Source of the DNA: Nitrospira sp. UBA5699
GTDB lineage: Bacteria > Nitrospirota > Nitrospiria > Nitrospirales > Nitrospiraceae
Direction: 5' to 3'
Length of the DNA stretch: 14,513 nt
Assembly: GCA_002420105.1 (NCBI GenBank)
Contig: DIHJ01000024.1
Location: forward strand, 61,641 to 76,153
In this document: one piece after another, positions 1 through 6,748 of the stretch
How positions within the stretch are numbered: position 1 is the first letter of the stretch
Layout: each line of letters starts with the position of its first letter
The notes under the pieces: model-generated
Told to the model about the DNA's origin: nothing
Seen by the model: only the letters and a program-made list of their open reading frames with translations
The model's database searches: none
Program-made: the position numbers and the translations under genes

Positions 1-677
1 ACGTTGTCGCCCACGTTGTCGGCAATCACCGCCGGGTTGCGCGGATCGTCTTCCGGAATGCCCGCTTCGACTTTGCCGACCAGGTCGGCGCCCACATCCG
101 CGGCCTTCGTATAGATGCCTCCGCCGACACGGGCAAAGACCGAAATTAAACTTCCGCCGAACCCGAGGCTCAGCAACGCATGGATCGCCTTCTCCTGGCC
201 TGCAATGGACTGGGCAATCGTGTAGAAACCGGTGATCGCCAGCAAACCCAATCCGATCAGCAGGAGACCGGTCACGGCCCCTCCGCGGAACGCCACGGTC
301 AGAGCCGCATTCATCCCGTTATGGGCGGCCTGAGCGGTCCGCACATTGGCCCGGACCGCGATGATCATGCCGACGTAGCCGGCGATCGCCGATGCGCCGG
401 CGCCCACCAGAAATCCGACGGCCGTCAGGATCCCGAACTTGTCGGAGACGGCGCCGGCGCCCGCCAACACGACGAAGAGCACCGCCGCGACGATGCCGAC
501 GGTCTTGTACTGCCGGTTCATGTAGGCACCGGCGCCTTCCTGGATGGCCTTGGCAATTTCCTGCATCTTCGCGTTGCCGGCGTTGAGCTTGAACACCCAC
601 ATCGCAAGGTAGAGGCCGTAGGTAATACCGGCCACCGCTGCAATCAATGCAAACGCAACAATCGCTGAGTCGCTCAC
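1..677 (-). CDS. hppA: Membrane-bound proton-translocating pyrophosphatase, N-terminal part
   Basis: The enzyme couples hydrolysis of pyrophosphate to proton (in some members sodium) pumping across the inner membrane. The first 225 codons are present; the rest lies beyond the window edge. The translation has an N-terminal membrane helix (about residues 4-28), a conserved EGAGAYMNRQY segment (47-57), further helices near 60-76, 82-108 and 135-155, and the family signature around residues 185-204 (ADVGADLVGKVE) that contributes to pyrophosphate/Mg binding. A DDPRNPAVIADNVGDN stretch (210-225) follows. The start is a GTG at 677, chosen because AGGAGG lies seven bases upstream. The K+-dependence motif is outside the window, so the ion class cannot be decided. 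In a nitrite oxidiser this enzyme would help recover energy from pyrophosphate (inference). Identification is secure. Confidence 0.97.
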   Translation of the reverse strand, partial: MSDSAIVAFALIAAVAGITYGLYLAMWVFKLNAGNAKMQEIAKAIQEGAGAYMNRQYKTVGIVAAVLFVVLAGAGAVSDKFGILTAVGFLVGAGASAIAGYVGMIIAVRANVRTAQAAHNGMNAALTVAFRGGAVTGLLLIGLGLLAITGFYTIAQSIAGQEKAIHALLSLGFGGSLISVFARVGGGIYTKAADVGADLVGKVEAGIPEDDPRNPAVIADNVGDN

Positions 678-684
678 GGGATAC

Positions 685-690
685 CCTCCT
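685..690 (-). promoter_or_regulatory. Ribosome binding site fixing the GTG start of hppA
   Basis: A perfect AGGAGG on the minus strand sits seven bases before GTG at 677. No ATG nearby gives a better fit, so the non-ATG start is well supported. Confidence 0.8.
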
Positions 691-823
691 CAAAGGTTAA
701 ACGGGCTGCTGATGTCACACGGTTCCCCGTGGCTTCAACCCATCAAGAACAGGTGAAACTGAGGGGGAAACCGCAGGGTGGTCCGGACGCAATCGCGCGG
801 CTAACTACCTGAAAAGTCTGGCC

Positions 824-853
824 ATTCTATACGGGTACGCGATATCGGATCAA
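824..853 (-). promoter_or_regulatory. Candidate sigma70-type promoter of hppA
   Basis: On the minus strand TTGATC (853-848) is followed after 18 bases by TAGAAT (829-824). An overlapping TATAGA gives a 16-base spacer. It implies a leader of about 140 bases before the hppA GTG. The leader holds a small hairpin (CACGG, four-base loop, CCGTG at 718-731) but no riboswitch I recognise. The 217-base gap between hppA and the barrel-like gene contains nothing else I can support. Confidence 0.35.
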
Positions 854-894
854 GATGAAATTCGACGACGGGCTCACCGGCCGATGCCCGATTG

Positions 895-1851
895 TCACCG
901 CCCCTGCTTCTGGACATCGAAGGCAAACCGAAGCTGGACGGCCCAATACTCCTGGATAAAACCGGAGCGGTCCAGAGGACGATCCTGCTCGCGATAGAAG
1001 CTCAGCTCAAAGTCGCGCCAGCGCGTGGCGACCCCGATGATCCAGTCCAACTCGGTCGGTCTGCCGGCATTCGAGGCGCTGCGGTCGGTGAACATGTTGA
1101 AATCGCCGAACAGCAGGACCTTCTCGCGGTACAGATTGAGGTCGAAATGGCCGACATAGCGAAACAGGGCCCGGCCCGTATTGTCCGGCCTGGCAAAGTA
1201 ATTCTCATTATGAAACAGCCAGCCGAGCCCGACATAGGCCGTCAGATTGTTCCTGGGAAACATCCTCTGCCACCAGGTCCAGTCCTCGCCGCTGCGAATG
1301 CGATAGTTCACCAGGGCGTCGGCGTAGACCTGTTTGAGGCCCGTCCGGTCCAGCGGAGCATCCCGCTCATATTGCATGCGCCAGCTCCAGTGCTCGACCG
1401 TTCCGGTGAAGCCGTAGGTCTGATCCCATTCGGTCAACTCAATCCAGCCGTTGTCGCGGTCGGAAAAGAAATTTTGATCGGTATAGAACGTCAGGTACTT
1501 CTTGTACAGGTCGGTTTCCGCATGGAGCATATGACGGAGACCGACCCGGCCGGTGTTGTCCGGCCGGGCGGTGAACGAGGGATTGGAAATGAACGCGCCG
1601 GTGAGGAGATAGCCCGCGATCAGGGATTCGTCGACGCCGCGCTCGACCTCCACCCCGTTTTCCTTTTCAAATTCGGGCAGCGGCCGGCCGTATTTTTCGA
1701 GCGCATTGGCATCGGACGCGACCCCGCAGAGCCCTCCGAGCAGCACGCAACCGAGAATGGCGCCGCGGACCCCTCGCCACGCCTGGGATGTTGTCGGGGG
1801 AAGCGTCACGGCGGCTACCCGCCCCTTCCGTTCGATCGTGATGGGTTGCAC
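895..1851 (-). CDS. Exported, probably outer-membrane, protein made of two internal repeats
   Basis: I do not recognise a named family. The 318-residue product has an N-terminal hydrophobic signal (about residues 30-46) ending in DANA, with likely cleavage after residue 50. The mature part is rich in aromatic residues and short alternating strands, as in outer-membrane beta-barrels. Two copies of one pattern are visible. Residues about 80-185 and 207-311 each carry ARPDNTGR, then a DLY or NLY, an NFF or NMF followed by DR, a T-E-L or E-L-T motif, and finally PLDR(T/S)G before a QxY. The start used is GTG at 1851, 16 bases after the stop of the upstream lipoprotein gene. A second GTG at codon 15, preceded by a purine-rich stretch, would give a more normal signal-peptide length and may be the true start. 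It probably forms an operon with the lipoprotein gene; a role in the envelope near the oxidoreductase genes is inference. Confidence 0.8.
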   Translation of the reverse strand: MQPITIERKGRVAAVTLPPTTSQAWRGVRGAILGCVLLGGLCGVASDANALEKYGRPLPEFEKENGVEVERGVDESLIAGYLLTGAFISNPSFTARPDNTGRVGLRHMLHAETDLYKKYLTFYTDQNFFSDRDNGWIELTEWDQTYGFTGTVEHWSWRMQYERDAPLDRTGLKQVYADALVNYRIRSGEDWTWWQRMFPRNNLTAYVGLGWLFHNENYFARPDNTGRALFRYVGHFDLNLYREKVLLFGDFNMFTDRSASNAGRPTELDWIIGVATRWRDFELSFYREQDRPLDRSGFIQEYWAVQLRFAFDVQKQGR

Positions 1852-1867
1852 GGTTCAACGGGAACCG

Positions 1868-2272
1868 CTAGGGGCCGGGACAACGCTCGAAGATGTCTTC
1901 ACAATGGCTTTCATCCCGATAGGAACTCGGCACGCTCTCATAGCGCACGCCCGTGACCCGATCCCGGTCCAACACCACCGTCGCACGGCAGCCGTGATGC
2001 ACCATGGCGTAGCTGCTCTTGGGGCCCGGGAACGATTCCTCAAGCACAGACGCTTCTCTGTAGTACACCACCACCGTCCGGTCGCCTTTGATTTTCTCGC
2101 TGATCGGATTGCCCGCGCAGGCGAACAGCTCCTGCTTCGTCTTGCCGATCACGGCTTGCTGGTTCGGATGGTCCTCCGACGCCGGAGGTGCGAGGCCCGC
2201 GCAGGCGGCCAGCGCGAGGAGGAACGCGAAGGCGGGGAGTCCGGTCCGGATCACTATCGCCGCGTCGGTCAT
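1868..2272 (-). CDS. Small lipoprotein with BamE/SmpA-like features
   Basis: The 134-residue product begins with a lipoprotein signal: a hydrophobic run followed by the lipobox LAAC, so lipidation would be at Cys24. The mature part has VIGKTKQELFACAGNP (41-56), followed by beta-like segments with VVVYY and ATVVLDRDRVTGV. This order resembles the small BamE/SmpA fold, in which a short helix pair precedes a sheet, but the similarity is weak and the function is unassigned. Four further cysteines (52, 95, 124, 131) could form disulfides in the periplasm. A GTG at codon 7 is an alternative start that leaves the lipobox intact. No strong ribosome site or promoter is visible upstream. The gene is divergent from the small plus-strand gene at 2385 and lies 16 bases before the barrel-like gene, suggesting co-expression. 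Confidence 0.75.
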   Translation of the reverse strand: MTDAAIVIRTGLPAFAFLLALAACAGLAPPASEDHPNQQAVIGKTKQELFACAGNPISEKIKGDRTVVVYYREASVLEESFPGPKSSYAMVHHGCRATVVLDRDRVTGVRYESVPSSYRDESHCEDIFERCPGP

Positions 2273-2335
2273 GATGGCCGCGAAGAATACTCCAGGAGAT
2301 TCGGAAAGGGAAGACGCCGCCGTCCGGAGGGCCGT

Positions 2336-2364
2336 TTGCGGGACTGGGAAGACTTTGCTATAGT
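2336..2364 (+). promoter_or_regulatory. Sigma70-type promoter of the small plus-strand gene
   Basis: TTGCGG (2336-2341), a 17-base spacer and TATAGT (2359-2364) stand just ahead of GGAGG at 2372-2376 and the ATG at 2385. The predicted transcript would begin near 2371, giving a very short leader that starts almost on the ribosome site. Confidence 0.65.
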
Positions 2365-2384
2365 CCGCGCCGGAGGACGGGCCG

Positions 2385-2639
2385 ATGGGACTGGAACCGA
2401 ACTATATCGTGGTGGACGGGCAGTCGTTCAACAAGACCAAACTCGCGCTCGACAACCATGTCTACAAGAATTGCCACATCGACGATTGCGATCTGTACTA
2501 CAGCGGCGGGCAGTACGAACTCCTCGACACCCATGTCACCAACTCGCGGCTCATCCTAAACCACCCGGCCAAGGGCATGTACGCCGCCCTGCAGATCTTC
2601 AAGATGAAGTCGCCGAGTTCCCGGATCGTCTTCGAATAA
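2385..2639 (+). CDS. Conserved-type small protein, function unknown
   Basis: This 84-residue protein is the only convincing plus-strand gene in the window. It has no signal peptide or membrane segment. Its centre has a repeating pattern of short strands with cysteines and asparagines (NHVYKNCHIDDCDLYYSGG, 26-44, then LLDTHVTNSRLIL), similar to short beta-helical or pentapeptide-like sequences in small hypothetical proteins I have seen in other bacteria. The gene is supported by GGAGG eight bases before the ATG and by a well-spaced promoter immediately upstream. It is divergent from the lipoprotein gene and convergent with the cytochrome operon, so it is its own transcription unit. No function can be given. 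Confidence 0.8.
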   Translation: MGLEPNYIVVDGQSFNKTKLALDNHVYKNCHIDDCDLYYSGGQYELLDTHVTNSRLILNHPAKGMYAALQIFKMKSPSSRIVFE

Positions 2640-2666
2640 CCCTGTGGCAAGAGGCCAGAGGCTAAC

Positions 2667-2689
2667 GGCGAGAGGTTGATTCCCTCGCC
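2667..2689. terminator. Hairpin between convergent genes, possible bidirectional terminator
   Basis: GGCGAG plus GG pairs with CC plus CTCGCC around a six-base loop (TTGATT), with one bulged A, giving an eight-pair stem. It lies in the 57-base gap between the convergent small gene and the cytochrome operon, where termination is needed. There is no clear T-tract on either strand, so intrinsic termination is uncertain. Confidence 0.35.
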
Positions 2690-2696
2690 AAAGGGC

Positions 2697-3959
2697 TTAC
2701 TTGACCGGGATGTTCTCCGTCCGTTTGACGATCTCGATCGCCTGGAAGACCGGATCCTGCGATCCCTTCGAGGATTCGGCTTCGATCCGTTGGAGGAAGG
2801 GGGCGGGCCCTGTGACCGGCGCATAGCTGAGCGTCGTCTCGACGTCGAAGGTCTTGGTGTCCTTGGGCGTGGGGAAGGTGAAGGTCTCGATTCGCAGCTC
2901 TTCCGGCTTGAGAACCGTGTCCTCCAGCACCTTCACGGCTTCGAAATCGAACTGCGTCCTCTGACCCTTGGCGTCCTGATATACCCGGCCATACACGCGC
3001 TTTTCCGCAAATACCGTTTTGAGATTCTTGCCTTTGATATCCAGATCGAGCACGACCGTCGCCCAGGCCGGATGGGTCGTCGGCAGGTTGTGCGGCACAA
3101 GGCTCTGCACCTTCACGGTGACCGTCGTTTTGTCCCCTTCGATCTTCGTCTCCACGTCGAGCTTGGCCGCCTCCTGTCGCAATTTTCCGATGCGACCCGG
3201 GAAAGTGTGGTTGGCGACCGTCCGCTTCTTCTCGCCGTTGGCCGACTCGCCCGTTTGCTCCGGCATATGGCACGACTGGCATTCCTTGCCGGACTTGACC
3301 GCCTTGCTTTGATCCCAGTTGCCGAGCAGATCGTTGCTCTTTCCGAGGTTGACGCCGGCCGGAACGGACTGGTGGCAGTTCAGGCAGAGATCGGATTTGC
3401 GAAACAGTCCCAACTCCATCGATTGATGGGCCAGGTTCTGCGCAAAGTCCTTATAGGGGCCGTAGAGAATCTTGCTGCCCGCGGCTTCGTACTTGGGCTC
3501 CGGCGGCTGCTTCGCCCGATCGACCTGCTTGATCAGATGACATTGCGCGCAGGCCACCCCGTCCATCTGCGGATCGCCCGATTTGGCCTGATCGATGAAG
3601 ACTTGCACATGGTCCGGAAATTCCCGCACGTGCGGGGCATGACAACGGAAACAGAGCGCCTTGTCCTTGCCCGCCGGCGAGGCGAGAAAGGCGTCGAGCG
3701 TCGCCCGAAACGCCGGCGAATGGATCGACTTGGACAACGGCGACGTTTCCCACTCCTCGAAAACGCGTTCGTGGCAGCGTTTGCACTTGTTGGAATTCGG
3801 GAACGCCTTCTCGATCGTTCCCTGCGACTTGGCATCCTGCGCGAACAGGCGATCCCCGGTCGGCTGGGCCAGCAGCCCCGCGACCAGCGCGAGCACCGCC
3901 CCCAGCGCCGCTTTCACACGAATCGACTTGCCTCTGCTCATCCGCATCATCCTGGACAT
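2697..3959 (-). CDS. Pentaheme c-type cytochrome (cytochrome c554-like), second of a tandem pair
   Basis: The 420-residue product has a basic N-terminus and a hydrophobic signal (about residues 12-31) with likely cleavage near residue 40, so it is periplasmic. Five CXXCH heme c sites are visible at residues 59-63, 103-107, 137-141, 192-196 and 227-231. Extra histidines such as SIHS (78-81) and the conserved YGPYKD segment (166-171) are typical of the cytochrome c554-like multiheme fold. Residues about 255-420 lack heme sites and look beta-rich. The role is electron transfer; partners are not shown by sequence. It starts three bases after the stop of its paralog at 3963 and shares the same heme order and C-terminal extension, so the two arose by tandem duplication. 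The exact start is uncertain because ATGs at codons 4, 5 and 7 are equally possible and no strong ribosome site is visible. Confidence 0.93.
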   Translation of the reverse strand: MSRMMRMSRGKSIRVKAALGAVLALVAGLLAQPTGDRLFAQDAKSQGTIEKAFPNSNKCKRCHERVFEEWETSPLSKSIHSPAFRATLDAFLASPAGKDKALCFRCHAPHVREFPDHVQVFIDQAKSGDPQMDGVACAQCHLIKQVDRAKQPPEPKYEAAGSKILYGPYKDFAQNLAHQSMELGLFRKSDLCLNCHQSVPAGVNLGKSNDLLGNWDQSKAVKSGKECQSCHMPEQTGESANGEKKRTVANHTFPGRIGKLRQEAAKLDVETKIEGDKTTVTVKVQSLVPHNLPTTHPAWATVVLDLDIKGKNLKTVFAEKRVYGRVYQDAKGQRTQFDFEAVKVLEDTVLKPEELRIETFTFPTPKDTKTFDVETTLSYAPVTGPAPFLQRIEAESSKGSQDPVFQAIEIVKRTENIPVK

Positions 3960-3962
3960 GGT

Positions 3963-5258
3963 TCAGAGATTCTTCGCGCGGTAGGTCAGGACCCGTGGCT
4001 GTGTGTACTCGTCGAGAATCTTCTTCGCGCCGTCCCGCTCCTTGTCGCTCCCCAGGGACGCCAGGTACTTGTCCTTCAGCGCCGGCTCCGGCGTGGGGAT
4101 CAATGCGTAGCTCAACACCGCCTCCACCAGGGCCGCGGCGGACCCGGCCGGCACCGTGAGCGAGAACGGGACCTTTCGCGTATTCCCTCCCTTGATGAAG
4201 GGATCGGGAATCGGCCCGCGCAGGATCTTGTCGTAGGGCAACCCGAACTGCTTGGTCTCCTGGGCCAGCACCCGGCCCTGCGCGTCTTTCACCGTAATGG
4301 CCAGCAGGAATTGTTTCAGGACGGGATCGCCGTCCGGGAAACTGTGCGGCAGGCTTCCGACCTTCACCAACGCGGTCCCTTCGACGGCGAAATCCGATTT
4401 CTTCGTCTCCAGATCCACGCGCGGCATCCACTCGGCTTGCAGATTGCGGTTCTTGAGCAGGGTGCCGGGAATCACCACCCCCCGAAACCAGTGCCGGCCG
4501 ATCGAACGCGTCATCGCGCCCCGTTTCGACGTCGAGCTGCCCGTGGACGGCTCCATGTGGCAATCCTGGCAGATCGTGCCCTGCAGAATTTCCCCCGGCA
4601 GATCCTTCTGCGTGACGTCTTTGACCTTGTCGAAATGACAGGACGCGCAGTAGTTGGCGCCGCGGAAGAGCTCGGACTGCACCGCCGGATGGACGAGATT
4701 CTCCTCCGGATCGGCATACGGCCCGTAAATCGTCTTGCCCGGTTCGATCTTGAACGTGGGCGGCGGCATCGGCGTCGCCTCGACGGACTTGATGAGGTGG
4801 CAGGAGGCGCAGCCGATGCCCTCGACCTGCGGCTTTCCCGCCAGCACCTGGGAGGCGATCTTTTCGGCGTGTTGAGGGAACACGGTGGTCGACGGCACAT
4901 GGCAGGACAGGCAGCGCTGCCGCTCCTGGACGGTCGGGTTGGTCTGCATCCACAGGCCGAGCACGGTGCGGAACACCGGCGATTCCAGCGACGTGCCGTG
5001 CAGGAGCGCCGCATCCACCCGTCCGAAGGTCTTGAGGTCCGGGGTCTGCTCGCGGACGCCCTTCCACTCCTCATAGTGCCGGTCGTGGCACTGTTTGCAA
5101 TCCTCCGACCGGATGAACACCTTTTCGATGTCCGCCACCCACTCGGCGGGCGCCTGCGTATCGCCTTTCTGCGCGATCGCCCGTTCGTGATAGAACGCGT
5201 GAACCGCGATCACGAGCAGCACGAAGAGCCCCGCCATCAGTCGTTGCGTACGGCGCAT
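3963..5258 (-). CDS. Pentaheme c-type cytochrome (cytochrome c554-like), first of a tandem pair
   Basis: The 431-residue product begins with a basic stretch and a hydrophobic segment (about 8-20) ending near AIAQ, a signal peptide or membrane anchor that places it in the periplasm. CXXCH sites are at residues 54-58, 116-120, 150-154, 204-208 and 230-234. A YGPYADP segment (178-184) matches the YGPYKD of its neighbour. A heme-free C-terminal part (about 260-431) contains several beta-like stretches. It follows the PDZ gene by six bases and precedes its paralog by three, so the three are almost certainly co-transcribed. Electron transfer to or from a periplasmic oxidoreductase is a reasonable inference. 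The heme-1 to heme-2 spacing is about 18 residues longer than in the neighbour. Confidence 0.93.
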   Translation of the reverse strand: MRRTQRLMAGLFVLLVIAVHAFYHERAIAQKGDTQAPAEWVADIEKVFIRSEDCKQCHDRHYEEWKGVREQTPDLKTFGRVDAALLHGTSLESPVFRTVLGLWMQTNPTVQERQRCLSCHVPSTTVFPQHAEKIASQVLAGKPQVEGIGCASCHLIKSVEATPMPPPTFKIEPGKTIYGPYADPEENLVHPAVQSELFRGANYCASCHFDKVKDVTQKDLPGEILQGTICQDCHMEPSTGSSTSKRGAMTRSIGRHWFRGVVIPGTLLKNRNLQAEWMPRVDLETKKSDFAVEGTALVKVGSLPHSFPDGDPVLKQFLLAITVKDAQGRVLAQETKQFGLPYDKILRGPIPDPFIKGGNTRKVPFSLTVPAGSAAALVEAVLSYALIPTPEPALKDKYLASLGSDKERDGAKKILDEYTQPRVLTYRAKNL

Positions 5259-5264
5259 GTCCGA

Positions 5265-5675
5265 TCAGTCCCGTTTGCACCCGACAAAATGAAAATTGAC
5301 GCCCCAGCCCACCGGATCGCCGGGATCGGCCGGTTCATAGGTCCCGACCGTGAAGTTGCATTCCCTCATGGCCTTCTTGATCGCTCGCCCGAAATCCATC
5401 ATGTTTCTGATTTCGGTCTTGTCGATCTCCTTGATGACCGACCGGACCTTGATGCCCGCGTAGTCGGCCCGCGAATTTCCGATCACTTCGAACACCGCAA
5501 CCCCTTGCGGCCGTTGCAGCTTGAGCTCCTTCTGAATCTCTTCGTCGACCTCGCCGACGACGACCCCGAACTCTTCTCCCAGTTTGGCGGCCTCGTCGGC
5601 CGTCATGGGCGATTGATCCGAGGCCGCCGACCGATCGGGCGCGAACCAGCCCAGCAGTCCCAGAAGAACGCCCAT
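5265..5675 (-). CDS. Exported PDZ-domain protein without a protease domain
   Basis: With the ATG at 5675 the product is 136 residues. A hydrophobic N-terminus (GVLLGLLGWF) ending in DRSAAS is a signal peptide or anchor. The rest is a single PDZ-type domain: GVAVFEVIGNSRADYAGIKV, then a V-I-K-E-I-D segment and a helix FGRAIKKAM, as in the substrate-binding PDZ domains of HtrA and RseP families. No serine-protease or metalloprotease part is present. The start is unclear. The ATG has no ribosome site and lies five bases after a perfect stem-loop, whereas the same frame stays open upstream through the stem-loop, adding RRGR, which would make a better signal peptide. A TTG at 5750 with GAGG eight bases before it is the main alternative. 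It is the first gene of the cytochrome operon; it may assist folding or docking of the cytochromes (inference). Confidence 0.75.
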   Translation of the reverse strand: MGVLLGLLGWFAPDRSAASDQSPMTADEAAKLGEEFGVVVGEVDEEIQKELKLQRPQGVAVFEVIGNSRADYAGIKVRSVIKEIDKTEIRNMMDFGRAIKKAMRECNFTVGTYEPADPGDPVGWGVNFHFVGCKRD

Positions 5676-5679
5676 ACAT

Positions 5680-5717
5680 ACAACAAAGGCCCTTCCGCGA
5701 CGAAGGGCCTTTGTTGT
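5680..5717 (-). terminator. Intrinsic terminator after the short NxrC-like gene
   Basis: A perfect 16-base-pair inverted repeat with a six-base loop (5696-5701). The arm reads ACAACAAAGGCCCTTC on the plus strand, and the 3' arm on either strand ends in TTTGTTGT, so it could act in both directions. It lies 109 bases after the stop of the 5827-6657 gene and five bases before the candidate ATG of the PDZ gene. Confidence 0.75.
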
Positions 5718-5826
5718 CGAACCCCCGAGAGTTTTGCGATCGTCCTCCAACGTGTACGCCTCGTGCTCTCCGACCGGCTGCGCCGGGCCGTGCGCGGGTC
5801 CCGCTCTACGAGCACACCACAAGAAG

Positions 5827-6657
5827 CTAGATCTTCGCAACCGGATCGATGACCAGCTGAAACCAGGGCGCCACCGCCTTCTGACCGTTGCGTTCCTTGT
5901 TCTCGCCGTTCCAGACGGCGAACGACACCGTCTGCACGCGGCCGGGAACCAGCTTGGCCTCGTTCTCCTGTTCCTCGCTGGAGAGCGGCCGGCGCATGAC
6001 CACGTGCCAGATCCCGTCCTTCCAGGTGGCCTTGCCCTGGACGCGGCCCTGCTTTTCCTTTGTGGTCAACGTGCTGAAACCTCCGCCGATGAGATCCTCG
6101 ACCGAAGACACGCGACGGGGAATGACTTCGAAGGTCCGAACCCCTTCCCGCTGCCTGTCGGTGCTCCGTGCGGCCCGGCGATCGATATCGCTCTGCCAAT
6201 CCGCTTTCCAGTGCCAGATGTTGATGTAATGGTCGAGCTGTCCCATGCAGAAGAAGGCCGGGGCGTCGCCCAGCGGAAGCCCGATCGCGACCCCGTCGCG
6301 GAACGTCCCGGGCGTAAGCCGGTCGTTCTTGGTATTGTCCTGCCATTCCAGCAGAAAGGCGATTTCCGTTCCGTTATGCAGCGTGCGGACGGTCAAGGCC
6401 CGGGCGGTCGGCTCGGGCCAGACCGGCCGGGTAATCACCTGCCCGCTCAACGGCAGCGTCATCGGCGTAACCTTCGACCAGGCCGCATCTTCCGGAGTCG
6501 TAGGGAGGTCTCCCTCGACGAGATGCGCGCGAATGATCATGCCCTCGGAGCTGACCAGGGGAATGCCCAGACCGCCGAGCACGCCGGCGACGACCAGAAT
6601 ACAGAGAAACAACAGCAGGAGGGGGCGGGAAACCGTCTTCGTCGTCTTGTGCACCAT
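5827..6657 (-). CDS. nxrC: NxrC-like heme b gamma subunit, short form
   Basis: The family (ethylbenzene dehydrogenase gamma / type II DMSO-reductase heme b subunit) carries one heme b that passes electrons from the iron-sulfur beta subunit. The 276-residue product has a strongly hydrophobic N-terminus (about 12-34), a Sec signal or a membrane anchor. Family marks include PLSGQVIT (69-76), LEWQDNTKND (103-112), CMGQ (137-140) with INIWHW (145-150), RVSSVEDL (182-189), and a C-terminal FAVWNGENKERNGQK with Lys260. By analogy with ethylbenzene dehydrogenase, Met138 and Lys260 are the likely heme ligands. It lacks about 50 residues found in its paralog at 12394. GAGGA lies seven bases before the ATG. 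It is the last gene of the TatA-containing run but may have its own promoter. The gene symbol is used in the family sense; which catalytic subunit it serves is not shown. Confidence 0.85.
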   Translation of the reverse strand: MVHKTTKTVSRPLLLLFLCILVVAGVLGGLGIPLVSSEGMIIRAHLVEGDLPTTPEDAAWSKVTPMTLPLSGQVITRPVWPEPTARALTVRTLHNGTEIAFLLEWQDNTKNDRLTPGTFRDGVAIGLPLGDAPAFFCMGQLDHYINIWHWKADWQSDIDRRAARSTDRQREGVRTFEVIPRRVSSVEDLIGGGFSTLTTKEKQGRVQGKATWKDGIWHVVMRRPLSSEEQENEAKLVPGRVQTVSFAVWNGENKERNGQKAVAPWFQLVIDPVAKI

Positions 6658-6700
6658 GCAACGTCCTCAGTTGACCAAGGCGACTGATTACGACGATGTC

Positions 6701-6729
6701 ACAATACCACAACCGCACCGCGGGACCAA
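6701..6729 (-). promoter_or_regulatory. Candidate promoter of the short NxrC-like gene
   Basis: In the 91-base gap after the NHL gene, TTGGTC (6729-6724), a 17-base spacer and TATTGT (6706-6701) are found on the minus strand, about 44 bases before the ATG. It could allow this gamma subunit to be expressed separately from the genes upstream. Confidence 0.35.
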
Positions 6730-6748
6730 TACGGCCGATCCCGGGTGT

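Noticed and set aside
718..731. Hairpin in the hppA leader as a regulatory RNA
   Set aside because: Five pairs with a four-base loop, no further conserved structure seen; could be chance.
895..2665. Plus-strand frames opposite the barrel-like and lipoprotein genes
   Set aside because: No domain, no signal; the minus-strand genes have signal peptides, lipobox and internal repeats.
2676..5852. Very long plus-strand open frame (1058 codons) across the cytochrome operon
   Set aside because: Its translation is rich in Arg, His and Leu without domains, and it lies antisense to three genes with clear CXXCH or PDZ motifs; it is a GC-rich antisense shadow.
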